Positions 1-5,700 of a stretch of 5,761 nt of DNA are shown here, piece after piece. Made by a program: the position numbers and the translations under genes. Position 1 is the first letter of the stretch, and every line of letters begins with the position of its first letter. Source of the stretch: Acidobacteriota bacterium (GTDB lineage Bacteria > Acidobacteriota > Vicinamibacteria > Vicinamibacterales > Vicinamibacteraceae); contig JACDAO010000729.1 in NCBI GenBank assembly GCA_013695405.1, positions 1-5,761 on the forward strand, read 5' to 3'. The notes under the pieces were generated by a model, which made no database searches, had not been told where the DNA came from, and saw only the letters and a program-made list of their open reading frames with translations.

Positions 1-1391
1 GTCCAGTTCAGGCCGGTGACGTACGTGTCGTTGGTGCCGGTGCCCGAGAAGCCGCCGTTGGCCGGGCCGCCGTAGATGCCATAGGGCGAGGGGTCGAACA
101 CGACCGGGCGCATGAAGCTGAAACGCGGCGACAGCTGGTCGCGGCTGCTGGCCTGCCAGTTCAACTTGATGTCGAACTGGTCGGTCCTGCGTTCACGGAC
201 GGTGCTGGACTCGAAGTTCGGCTGGCCGAGCGGCTGGTTGGGCAGGTTGGGCATCGGCACGTTCTGCAGGATGGCCCGGGCGATTGGACTGATGCGACCG
301 GCCGGCAGCTGGTTGTTGGCAAACGCGACGCGGTTGTTGCCGCCGCCGTCACCGGTGAGCGGATCGTAGATGGTGGTGTTGGCCGCGCTGCTGAAGTCGC
401 CGTTGCGCCATTCAGCCGGCGGCACGAAGAACCGGAACAGCCGACCGAGGTCGTCGTTGGTGCGCTGGTAGTCGCCGAAATAGAACAGCTTGTTCTGGCG
501 GATCGGGCCGCCGATCACGAAGCCGAACTGGTTGTACGAGACCTCCGGCTTGCGGGTGGCGAAGTAGGGCGTGGCGTTCAGGCTGTCGTTGCCGGTGAAC
601 CAGAAGGCGCTGCCACGCAGGTTGTTGGTGCCCGACTTGAGCGTCACGTTGGTGACCGCGCCGCCGGCGCGTCCGAACTCGGCGTCGAAGTTGCTGGTGC
701 TGACCGAGACCGTCTCGAGCGCTTCGGCCGAAGGAATCAGCACGGTGAGCAGGCCCGTGCGATGGGTGTTGTCCACGCCCTCGAGCTGCACGTTGTTGCT
801 CAGACGGCTCTGGCCGTTCATCTTGCTCTCGAGCGAGTCCTGCGAGTTGAAGAACTCCGAGTGCGGCCGGCTCGGACGCGTGGCGCCCGGCACGGTGGCC
901 CACATGCCCTGAAAATTGCGGCCGAACCCGAGCGGCATCGCCGCGATCGCCGCGCCCTGGATGATCCGCCCGGTGTCGGCGCGGTCGGTCTGCAGGGCCG
1001 GCGCCTCGCTCGTCACCGTCAGCGTCTCGCTCATCTCGCCCACTTCGAGCTTGAAATCGACCCGGATCGTGGTGTTGACATCGACTTCGACGCCTTCACG
1101 CACCGCCTTCTTGAAGCCCGTCAGTTCGGATTCGACGCGGTAGACGCCGTCGCTGACGTTCGGGAATGTGTAGTTGCCCGACTCGTTGCTGACCGCGTTC
1201 TGCGCGATGTTGGTGCGTACTTCGGTGATGGTGATGGTGGCGCCGGGGACGGCGGCGCCGGAGGTGTCGGCAACGTTGCCGACGAGGCCGCCGCGGGCGG
1301 CCTGGGCGAGGGCGGTGGACGAGGCTGCGAGGCACAGCACGACGGCCAGCACCCCGTCCGCCAGTCCGCGCCAACGACTGGGTTGTGTCAT
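1..1391 (-). CDS. TonB-dependent receptor, Oar-like with carboxypeptidase-regulatory-like N-terminal domain (C-terminus off the left edge)
   Basis: Outer-membrane receptor for energised uptake of a large or scarce substrate. The frame is open from an ATG at 1391-1389 to the window edge (463 codons); the rest of the beta-barrel is missing. Residues 1-29 are a signal peptide: basic start, hydrophobic ADGVLAVVLCLAAS, cleavage probably after ALA. Residues about 33-115 form a carboxypeptidase-regulatory-like beta-sandwich (GNVADTSGAAVPGATITIT, then SGNYTFPNVSDGVYRVE). A linker SETLTVTSEAP leads into the plug, with MPLGFGRNFQGM near 152-163 and NFDAEFGRAGGAVTNVTLKSG near 234-254, hallmarks of Oar-like receptors. 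Barrel strands begin at GSAFWFTGNDSLNATPYF. The ATG is preceded by a good AGGAG at 1404-1400 with 8-nt spacing. The gene diverges from the sugar-acid operon and has its own promoter and a putative operator. Family identity is firm. The ligand is unknown; a uronate-containing oligosaccharide is only a contextual guess. Confidence 0.92.
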   Translation of the reverse strand, partial: MTQPSRWRGLADGVLAVVLCLAASSTALAQAARGGLVGNVADTSGAAVPGATITITEVRTNIAQNAVSNESGNYTFPNVSDGVYRVESELTGFKKAVREGVEVDVNTTIRVDFKLEVGEMSETLTVTSEAPALQTDRADTGRIIQGAAIAAMPLGFGRNFQGMWATVPGATRPSRPHSEFFNSQDSLESKMNGQSRLSNNVQLEGVDNTHRTGLLTVLIPSAEALETVSVSTSNFDAEFGRAGGAVTNVTLKSGTNNLRGSAFWFTGNDSLNATPYFATRKPEVSYNQFGFVIGGPIRQNKLFYFGDYQRTNDDLGRLFRFFVPPAEWRNGDFSSAANTTIYDPLTGDGGGNNRVAFANNQLPAGRISPIARAILQNVPMPNLPNQPLGQPNFESSTVRERRTDQFDIKLNWQASSRDQLSPRFSFMRPVVFDPSPYGIYGGPANGGFSGTGTNDTYVTGLNW

Positions 1392-1399
1392 GGTCCGGG

Positions 1400-1404
1400 C
1401 TCCT
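1400..1404 (-). promoter_or_regulatory. Ribosome binding site of the TonB-dependent receptor
   Basis: Read on the minus strand this is AGGAG, with 8 nt to the ATG at 1391-1389. It is the best Shine-Dalgarno match upstream of any start in the window apart from that of the binding-protein gene. It supports the chosen start, which also puts a signal peptide at the N-terminus. Confidence 0.7.
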
Positions 1405-1483
1405 GCACTAGGGGCGAACGCGCAGCCGGCGCGGCTGAGACCGTCGTCCGACCAGACCGTGCCAGGCCCTTGCGCGCTCACCG

Positions 1484-1496
1484 TTGGTTCTACCAA
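1484..1496. promoter_or_regulatory. Putative GntR/FadR-type operator, receptor side (site A)
   Basis: The sequence TTGGT-TCT-ACCAA is a perfect 5+3+5 inverted repeat. The TGGT-N3-ACCA core is the known pattern for several FadR-subfamily GntR repressors (for example PdhR and LldR). It lies just downstream of the predicted leftward transcription start (about 1502), at roughly +6 to +18, where a bound repressor would block early transcription of the receptor. It shares 9 of 11 core positions with site B at 1594-1604. What is seen is the palindrome and its place; the regulator class is inferred, and no regulator gene is in the window. Confidence 0.5.
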
Positions 1497-1508
1497 TTAG
1501 CGGAAGAG

Positions 1509-1537
1509 ACTTTAAGTGACGGGCTGGAACAAGTCAA
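1509..1537 (-). promoter_or_regulatory. Sigma70-like promoter of the TonB-dependent receptor
   Basis: On the minus strand the -35 box is TTGACT (1537-1532, 5 of 6 to consensus), the spacer is exactly 17 nt, and the -10 box is TAAAGT (1514-1509, 4 of 6). Transcription would start near 1502 and give a leader of about 110 nt before the ATG at 1391. It sits in locally AT-richer DNA than its surroundings. Sigma70 consensus knowledge comes from other phyla, so the assignment is moderate. Confidence 0.55.
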
Positions 1538-1565
1538 GCTTCCGGTATTCGAGTCGCCTCGGCCG

Positions 1566-1594
1566 CTGCAAGAGGTGGTGGTCATGCCTATACT
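1566..1594 (+). promoter_or_regulatory. Putative promoter of the dehydratase operon
   Basis: A TATACT hexamer at 1589-1594 matches the -10 consensus at 5 of 6 positions. The -35 region 17 nt upstream (CTGCAA, 1566-1571) is weak, about 3 of 6, which suggests a promoter that needs help or is tightly controlled. Transcription would start near 1601 and leave a leader of about 112 nt before the ATG at 1713. The last base of the -10 box is the first base of operator site B, so a protein bound there would exclude polymerase. Confidence 0.4.
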
Positions 1595-1604
1595 GGTCGT
1601 ACCA
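1594..1604. promoter_or_regulatory. Putative GntR/FadR-type operator, dehydratase side (site B)
   Basis: TGGT-CGT-ACCA is a 4+3+4 inverted repeat that follows and overlaps the TATACT -10 element by one base. It shares TGGTNNTACCA with site A, about 109 bp away centre to centre. Sugar-acid pathways are often controlled by FadR-subfamily GntR repressors (UxuR and ExuR are examples), so its position upstream of a UxaA-family gene fits. An outer GGTGGT (1574-1579) and ACCACC (1601-1606) make a second inverted repeat around the -10 box. Binding is inferred. Confidence 0.5.
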
Positions 1605-1712
1605 CCATGCCGCGACGCCACTGCCGTTACCGGCACTCGCCGTCCGGCGGAACGAGGTTGCGGACATCGGCTACCATACCGTCGAGTGCCCGGGGTCGGG
1701 AGCCACCATCGA

Positions 1713-3281
1713 ATGTCTACCACTTCATCGCAATTGGATCCGCTGTCGGCGTACGCCATCCAGGTCGATCCCCGCGACAACGTCGCGGTGGCGAAACTGC
1801 CGGTGCCGCGCGGCACCGCCGTGCAGGTCGGCGCGACGAGCGTCGAGGTGCTCGACGACATCACGCCCGGCCACCGCTTCGCACTGAGCGCGATTCCGGC
1901 TGGTGAGTTCGTGCGCCAGTACGCGCAGCCGATTGGCACCTCGACCGGCGTGCTGCAGGGCGCGCTGATCTCGCGCGCCAACATGTCCAATGACGTGCCG
2001 GTGGTCCGGGAACTGGCCGACGACCTCCACACCTCCGCGCCCGACTACCTGCCCGAGGCACAGCGCGCGACCTTCATGGGCTATCGCCGTGCGGATGGGC
2101 GGGTTGGCATCCGCAACTGGATCCTGATCGTCCCGACCAGCATGTGCGCCGCTCACGAGGCCGTCCAGATCGCCACCGTCGCGGAGTTCACGCTGTTCGA
2201 CAAGGTCAAGTATCCCAACGTCGACGGCGTGGTCGCCATCCCGCACAACAAGGGGTGCGGCTGTTCGGACGGCTCGAACATCGAGGTGATGCTGCGGACG
2301 CTGGCCGCGTATGCCGAGCACCCCAACGTCGGCGCCGTGGTCTTCATCGGCCTGGGGTGCGAGAAGACCAACCTGACGGTGATGGAGAAGTACCTGTCGG
2401 ATCTCGACCGCCCCCTCAACAAGCCGGTGGCGCGCGTCGGCATCCAGGAAGCCGGCGGTACGCAGGGGTCGGTCAAACGCGGCCTCGAGGCCGTGGAGGC
2501 GATGCTGCCGGTCGCCAACCAGATCACGCGCACGCCGTCGCCGATCAGCGCGCTCTCGATGGGCGTGAAGTGCGGCGGATCGGACGGCTTCTCCGGGCTC
2601 TCGGCCAATCCGGCGCTCGGGCGCGCCGCCGACGAGCTCGTCCGCCAGGGCGGCACGGTGCTGATCACCGAGGTGCCCGAGTTCTGCGGCGCCGAGCACA
2701 TCCTGGCGTCGCGCGCCAAGGACGCCGAGACCGGCCGGGCGGTGTACGAGATGGTCGACTGGTACAAGGAGTACGCCTCCAAGTTCGGCACCGTGCTCAA
2801 CGAGAACCCGAGTCCCGGCAACGTCGCGGGCGGACTGCTCAACATCACCATCAAGTCGCTCGGCGCGATCGCCAAGGCCGGTACCACGCGGGTCGAAGGC
2901 GTGGTCGGCTATGCGGAACGGCCCTCCGGGCACGGCCTCTACCTGATGCAGGGTCCCGGCTACGATCAGGAGTCGACGCCAGGTCTGATCGCCTCGGGCG
3001 CACAGGTTGTGGTCTTCACCACCGGCCGCGGCACCACGATTGGCAACGCGATCGCGCCGGTGCTCAAGCTCGCCTCCAACAACGCGATCTTCGAGCGCAT
3101 GAAGTCGGACCTCGACATGTCGGCCGGCGACGTCATCGACGGCACTGCGTCGATCGACGATGTCGGGCTCGAGGTGTTCGAGTACGTGCGTCGCGTGGCC
3201 AGCGGTGAGGTCGTCGGCAAGGCCGAGGAGAACAAGCACCGCGAGTTCCAGGTGTGGGCCGAACAGAGTGTCAGTCTGTAG
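1713..3281 (+). CDS. Altronate/galactarate dehydratase family protein (UxaA/GarD family)
   Basis: Metal-dependent cytoplasmic sugar-acid dehydratase, 522 aa, expected to convert an aldonate or aldarate such as D-altronate to a 2-keto-3-deoxy acid. Residues about 14-90 are the SAF domain (DNVAVAKLPVPRGTAVQV, then PGHRFALSAIPAGEFVRQY). Residues about 120-522 are the catalytic domain: GYRRADGRVGIRN (123-135), HNKGCGC (178-184), GLGCE (213-217), KCGGSDGFSG (286-295) with SANPALGR, TEVPEFCGAEH (319-329), ENPSPGNVAGG (364-374) and FTTGRGT (435-441). It matches remembered E. coli UxaA along its length, including the last residues (REFQVWAEQSVSL against a UxaA end of the type FRELAIFKSGVTL). GarD is similar and close in length, so altronate versus galactarate is unresolved. 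The ATG at 1713 follows GGGAG (1698-1702) at 10 nt; the frame stays open upstream only by shadowing the opposite receptor. First gene of the rightward cluster. Confidence 0.9.
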   Translation: MSTTSSQLDPLSAYAIQVDPRDNVAVAKLPVPRGTAVQVGATSVEVLDDITPGHRFALSAIPAGEFVRQYAQPIGTSTGVLQGALISRANMSNDVPVVRELADDLHTSAPDYLPEAQRATFMGYRRADGRVGIRNWILIVPTSMCAAHEAVQIATVAEFTLFDKVKYPNVDGVVAIPHNKGCGCSDGSNIEVMLRTLAAYAEHPNVGAVVFIGLGCEKTNLTVMEKYLSDLDRPLNKPVARVGIQEAGGTQGSVKRGLEAVEAMLPVANQITRTPSPISALSMGVKCGGSDGFSGLSANPALGRAADELVRQGGTVLITEVPEFCGAEHILASRAKDAETGRAVYEMVDWYKEYASKFGTVLNENPSPGNVAGGLLNITIKSLGAIAKAGTTRVEGVVGYAERPSGHGLYLMQGPGYDQESTPGLIASGAQVVVFTTGRGTTIGNAIAPVLKLASNNAIFERMKSDLDMSAGDVIDGTASIDDVGLEVFEYVRRVASGEVVGKAEENKHREFQVWAEQSVSL

Positions 3282-3282
3282 G

Positions 3283-3373
3283 AATTCCACAATCGCAGAA
3301 TTTCAGCACCATTGTCAGCAGCTCGAACACTGGCGGTGGTCATGAAATTCTGCAATTCTGAAATCCTGGAATT
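3283..3373 (+). other. AT-rich spacer element forming one long imperfect hairpin
   Basis: Almost the whole gap after the dehydratase gene folds on itself. Outermost, AATTCCA (3283-3289) pairs with TGGAATT (3367-3373). Next, 3291-3305 pairs with 3343-3357 at 14 of 15 positions, including an 11-bp perfect stretch, GCAGAATTTCA (3295-3305) against TGAAATTCTGC (3343-3353). After a 2x2 internal loop, 3308-3318 pairs with 3330-3340 as 11 consecutive pairs, four of them U-G wobbles... strictly three U-G wobbles (3312, 3313, 3315) and eight Watson-Crick pairs, around an 11-nt loop. The wobbles work only in plus-strand RNA, the direction of the operon. It could be an RNA processing or attenuation hairpin, a terminator without a U-tract, or a small inverted-repeat mobile element. 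The folding is seen; the function is unknown. Confidence 0.6.
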
Positions 3374-3397
3374 GCCCGGGCGTTTCGGGCGCGTGCA

Positions 3398-4549
3398 ATG
3401 AGAGCGGCCGTCCTCGCCGCACCGGGGGTGCTCTCCATCCAGGAGGTGGCCGACCCGCCGGTCGGTCGCCGCGACGTGGTCGTGCGCGTGACCGGGGTCG
3501 GGCTGTGCGGCACCGATTTTCACATCTTCGAAGGCCACGCCAACTACCATACCGACCGCCTTGGCCGACCGGTGCCCCTGGCGACGGCGCCGCAGATTCT
3601 CGGCCACGAGATTGCCGGCGTGATCGAGGCGCGCGGTTCCGAGGTGCGGGACCTGTCGCCGGGCGATTCCGTCGTCCTCGACCAGGGCCGCAATTGCCTG
3701 AGCGCCGGCGCCGCGGTGACGTGCGAGTACTGCGCCAGCGGCGATTCCCACCAGTGTCAGACCTACGCCGAGCACGGCATCACCGGCTTGCCAGGCGGGC
3801 TGGCCGAAATGATCGTCCTGCCGGCGGTCAACGTGGTGCGCCGCGGGAACGCGCTCCCGGCCGAACAGGCGGCCCTGACCGAGCCGCTCGCCTGCATCCT
3901 GCACGCCCACGCAGCCGTCCAGCGCGCCAGCGTCGCGGCGCGCTACCGGCTCGACGGCGACGGGTCGCACCGGGTGCAGACCGTGCTGATTGCCGGCGCA
4001 GGACCGGCGGGCCTGCTGTTTCTTCAGCACCTGCGGCAGGTCGCGGGCTTTTCGGCCCGACTGATCGTCAGCGAACCCAACCCGGCGCGGCGCGCGCTCG
4101 CCCGCGGCTACGGCGCCGACGCCGTGATCGATCCGTCCGCCAGCGACCTCGTCGAGGCGACGCTGGAGCTGACCGCTGGACGTGGTGTCGAGTACCTGAT
4201 CGACGCGTCGGGCAGTGCGCCGCTGTTTCGCAGCATCCCGGGCGTGATCCGCAAGCAGGCGACCGTGTTGCTCTATGCGCACGGCCAGTCCGGCGTCGAC
4301 CTCGGCGTGCTCAACAACGTGCAGTTCCGCGAGCCGACCCTGGTGGCCCCGGTCGGCGCCTCGGGTGGGTTCGACGCCGATGGCCGCCCGTCGGTGTATC
4401 GTCAGGCGCTCGCGCTGCTCGAATCAGGACGCGTCGACGTCAGCGGGATCGTGACGCATCGCTACCGGTCGTTGGACGAGATCCCGACCGCGTTCAGCGG
4501 TCCCGACCGCCGCGCCGCCGACTACGTCAAGGGCGTGTATGCGCCGTAG
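3398..4549 (+). CDS. Zinc-dependent medium-chain alcohol/polyol dehydrogenase
   Basis: NAD(P)-dependent oxidoreductase of the MDR superfamily (threonine/sorbitol/L-galactonate dehydrogenase type), 383 aa, cytoplasmic. The GroES-like N-terminal domain starts with the typical MRAAVLAAPGVLSIQEV. Catalytic-zinc residues are C37 in GLCGTD, H70-E71 in GHEIAG and E162 in TEPLAC. The Rossmann fold has GAGPAG (200-205), and E226 in SEPN at the end of the next strand favours NAD over NADP. The structural-zinc lobe is odd: C109, C112 and C120 have normal spacing, but the expected first Cys aligns with Ala106, and the nearest candidate, C100, is eight residues upstream of C109. No clear Shine-Dalgarno precedes the ATG, but the start matches the family N-terminus. 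It probably oxidises a hydroxyl of the sugar acid or polyol handled by the neighbouring dehydratase; the substrate cannot be assigned. Confidence 0.88.
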   Translation: MRAAVLAAPGVLSIQEVADPPVGRRDVVVRVTGVGLCGTDFHIFEGHANYHTDRLGRPVPLATAPQILGHEIAGVIEARGSEVRDLSPGDSVVLDQGRNCLSAGAAVTCEYCASGDSHQCQTYAEHGITGLPGGLAEMIVLPAVNVVRRGNALPAEQAALTEPLACILHAHAAVQRASVAARYRLDGDGSHRVQTVLIAGAGPAGLLFLQHLRQVAGFSARLIVSEPNPARRALARGYGADAVIDPSASDLVEATLELTAGRGVEYLIDASGSAPLFRSIPGVIRKQATVLLYAHGQSGVDLGVLNNVQFREPTLVAPVGASGGFDADGRPSVYRQALALLESGRVDVSGIVTHRYRSLDEIPTAFSGPDRRAADYVKGVYAP

Positions 4550-4559
4550 CCGTAGTGGC

Positions 4560-4585
4560 GTAGCCGCCGGACTTGTCCGGCGGTC
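4560..4585 (-). repeat. REP-like palindromic element, copy 1
   Basis: The core is CCGCCGGAC-TT-GTCCGGCGG (4564-4583), a perfect 9-bp inverted repeat, or an 8-bp stem with a CTTG loop. With flanks GTAG and TC the 26-nt block is the exact reverse complement of 5709-5734. It begins 11 nt after the stop codon of the dehydrogenase gene. In a transcript it would form a strong hairpin without a U-tract, so it may stabilise or end the upstream message. The intergenic placement and repetition resemble REP elements. Confidence 0.75.
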
Positions 4586-4632
4586 ACTTGCCGCGACCTG
4601 ACGGAGACGATCGGGAGTGGCGGATTTTCGCT

Positions 4633-4637
4633 GGAGG
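4633..4637 (+). promoter_or_regulatory. Ribosome binding site deciding the start of the binding-protein gene
   Basis: GGAGG lies 6 nt before a GTG at 4644 and 12 nt before an ATG at 4650. The spacing favours the GTG. The longer frame from GTG 4617 would make this motif coding, would have only a GGAG 10 nt upstream, and would add an unlikely extension ahead of the lipoprotein signal. Confidence 0.6.
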
Positions 4638-4643
4638 CACGCC

Positions 4644-5660
4644 GTGCTGATGAGACGTGACGTGATTGGACTGGCGATCGCGCTGGCTGCGGCGGGATGC
4701 GGTGGGCCCAGTGATTCGCCGCCGGCCGGCCAGACCTTGCAGGCCAAATCCCTGCACATCGGCGTCATTCCGAAAGGAACCACGCACGAATTCTGGAAGA
4801 GCATCCACGCCGGCGCGATCAAGGCGCAGCGCGAATTCGAGGCACAGGGCGTGGCGGTGCGCCTGACCTGGAAGGGACCGATTCGCGAGGACGACCGCGA
4901 ACAGCAGATCCAGGTCGTCGAGGGCTTCCTCAGCCAGGGCGTCAACGGCATCGTGCTCGCCCCGCTCGACGCCAGCGCGCTGGTCCGGCCGGTGCAGGAG
5001 GCCAGGCAGGCCGGCCTGCCCACCGTGATCATCGACTCCGCGCTCGCCAGCGACGACATCGTCAGTTTCGTCTCGACCGACAACGAGAAGGGCGGCGCGC
5101 TGGCCGCCGACCGGCTCGGCAGCCTGCTGGAGGGCAAGGGGCGGGTGCTGATGCTGCGCTATCAGGAGGGCTCGGCCAGCACCGAGGCCCGCGAGCGCGG
5201 CTTCCTCGACCGGCTGAAGGCGTCGTTCCCAGGCATCGAGGTGGTCTCGGCCGATCAGTTCGCCGGCCCGACCCGCGACACCGCCAAGCGCGCCTCCGAG
5301 AACCTGCTGAACAGATTCGGCGCGCAGGTCCAGGGCATCTTCACGCCGAACGAGTCGGCCACCGCCGGCATGTTGCTGGCGCTGCAGGACGTCGGCCGGG
5401 CCGGCCAGGTCCGCTTCGTCGGCTTCGACGCCAGCGAGACGTTCGTCACCGCGATGCGCAACAAACAGCTCGATGGCGTCGTGCTGCAGAACCCGTTCGA
5501 GATGGGCTATCGCGGCGTCAAGACGATCGTCGCGCATTTGCGCGGCGAGACCGTCGAACGTCGCGTCGACACCGGCGTCGCGATGGTCACCCCCGACGAC
5601 CTCGACACCCCTGCGTCGAAGGCGCTGCTCAATCCGCCGTTGAGCGAGTATTTGAAGTAG
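4644..5660 (+). CDS. Sugar ABC transporter substrate-binding lipoprotein (ribose-type, Peripla_BP_4 family)
   Basis: Periplasmic sugar-capture protein, 338 aa from the GTG start. MLMRRDVIGLAIALAAAGC is a lipoprotein signal with the modified Cys at residue 19; Ala instead of Leu at -3 makes a relaxed lipobox. A short linker (GGPSDSPPAGQ) leads to the type-I binding fold at about 37-330: IGVIPKGTTHEFWKSIHAGA (aromatics F50, W51 are likely sugar-stacking residues), GVNGIVLAPLDASAL, VSTDNEKGGALAADRL, the hinge FTPNESATAG (233-242) and VGFDAS (259-264, D262 a candidate sugar-hydroxyl ligand), then QNPFEMGYRGVKT. The length and order fit the RbsB/YtfQ group. No ATPase or permease is visible; they may follow to the right or be encoded elsewhere. 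It lies 94 nt after the dehydrogenase gene on the same strand and is bracketed by inverted copies of a palindromic repeat. The ligand is unknown. Confidence 0.88.
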   Translation: MLMRRDVIGLAIALAAAGCGGPSDSPPAGQTLQAKSLHIGVIPKGTTHEFWKSIHAGAIKAQREFEAQGVAVRLTWKGPIREDDREQQIQVVEGFLSQGVNGIVLAPLDASALVRPVQEARQAGLPTVIIDSALASDDIVSFVSTDNEKGGALAADRLGSLLEGKGRVLMLRYQEGSASTEARERGFLDRLKASFPGIEVVSADQFAGPTRDTAKRASENLLNRFGAQVQGIFTPNESATAGMLLALQDVGRAGQVRFVGFDASETFVTAMRNKQLDGVVLQNPFEMGYRGVKTIVAHLRGETVERRVDTGVAMVTPDDLDTPASKALLNPPLSEYLK

Positions 5661-5700
5661 AGGGCGGGGAAGAACGGTCACCGACGGCCCGCAACCAGGG

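Noticed and set aside
1642..1650. GTCCGGCGG in the dehydratase leader, identical to one arm of the REP-like palindrome
   Set aside because: Only nine bases match and the rest of the palindrome is absent; in GC-rich DNA this can be chance. It does form a small local CGCCG/CGGCG hairpin.
762..1712. Upstream extension of the dehydratase frame to an ATG at 762
   Set aside because: It would overlap the receptor gene antisense, the added residues match nothing, and the family N-terminus (SAF domain) begins shortly after the ATG at 1713, which has a Shine-Dalgarno match.
1725..3290. A 521-codon open frame on the minus strand opposite the dehydratase gene
   Set aside because: It mirrors a clear full-length family protein, and its translation is His/Arg/Asp/Ala-rich with no recognisable domain, as expected for the antisense of GC-rich coding DNA.
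3312..3340. TTGTCA at 3312-3317 as a -35 box for an internal promoter before the dehydrogenase gene
   Set aside because: No -10-like hexamer lies 16-18 nt downstream (the sequence there is GGTGGT), and these bases take part in the spacer hairpin.
4617..4643. GTG at 4617 as the start of the binding protein
   Set aside because: It adds nine residues (two Arg, two aromatics) before the signal peptide and has a poorer ribosome site than the GTG at 4644, which has GGAGG at 6 nt. It cannot be fully excluded.
4584..5681. A 365-codon open frame on the minus strand opposite the binding-protein gene, and a 438-codon one at 2966-4282
   Set aside because: Both are low-complexity antisense shadows without signal peptide or family motifs. 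The plus-strand proteins carry many family motifs.
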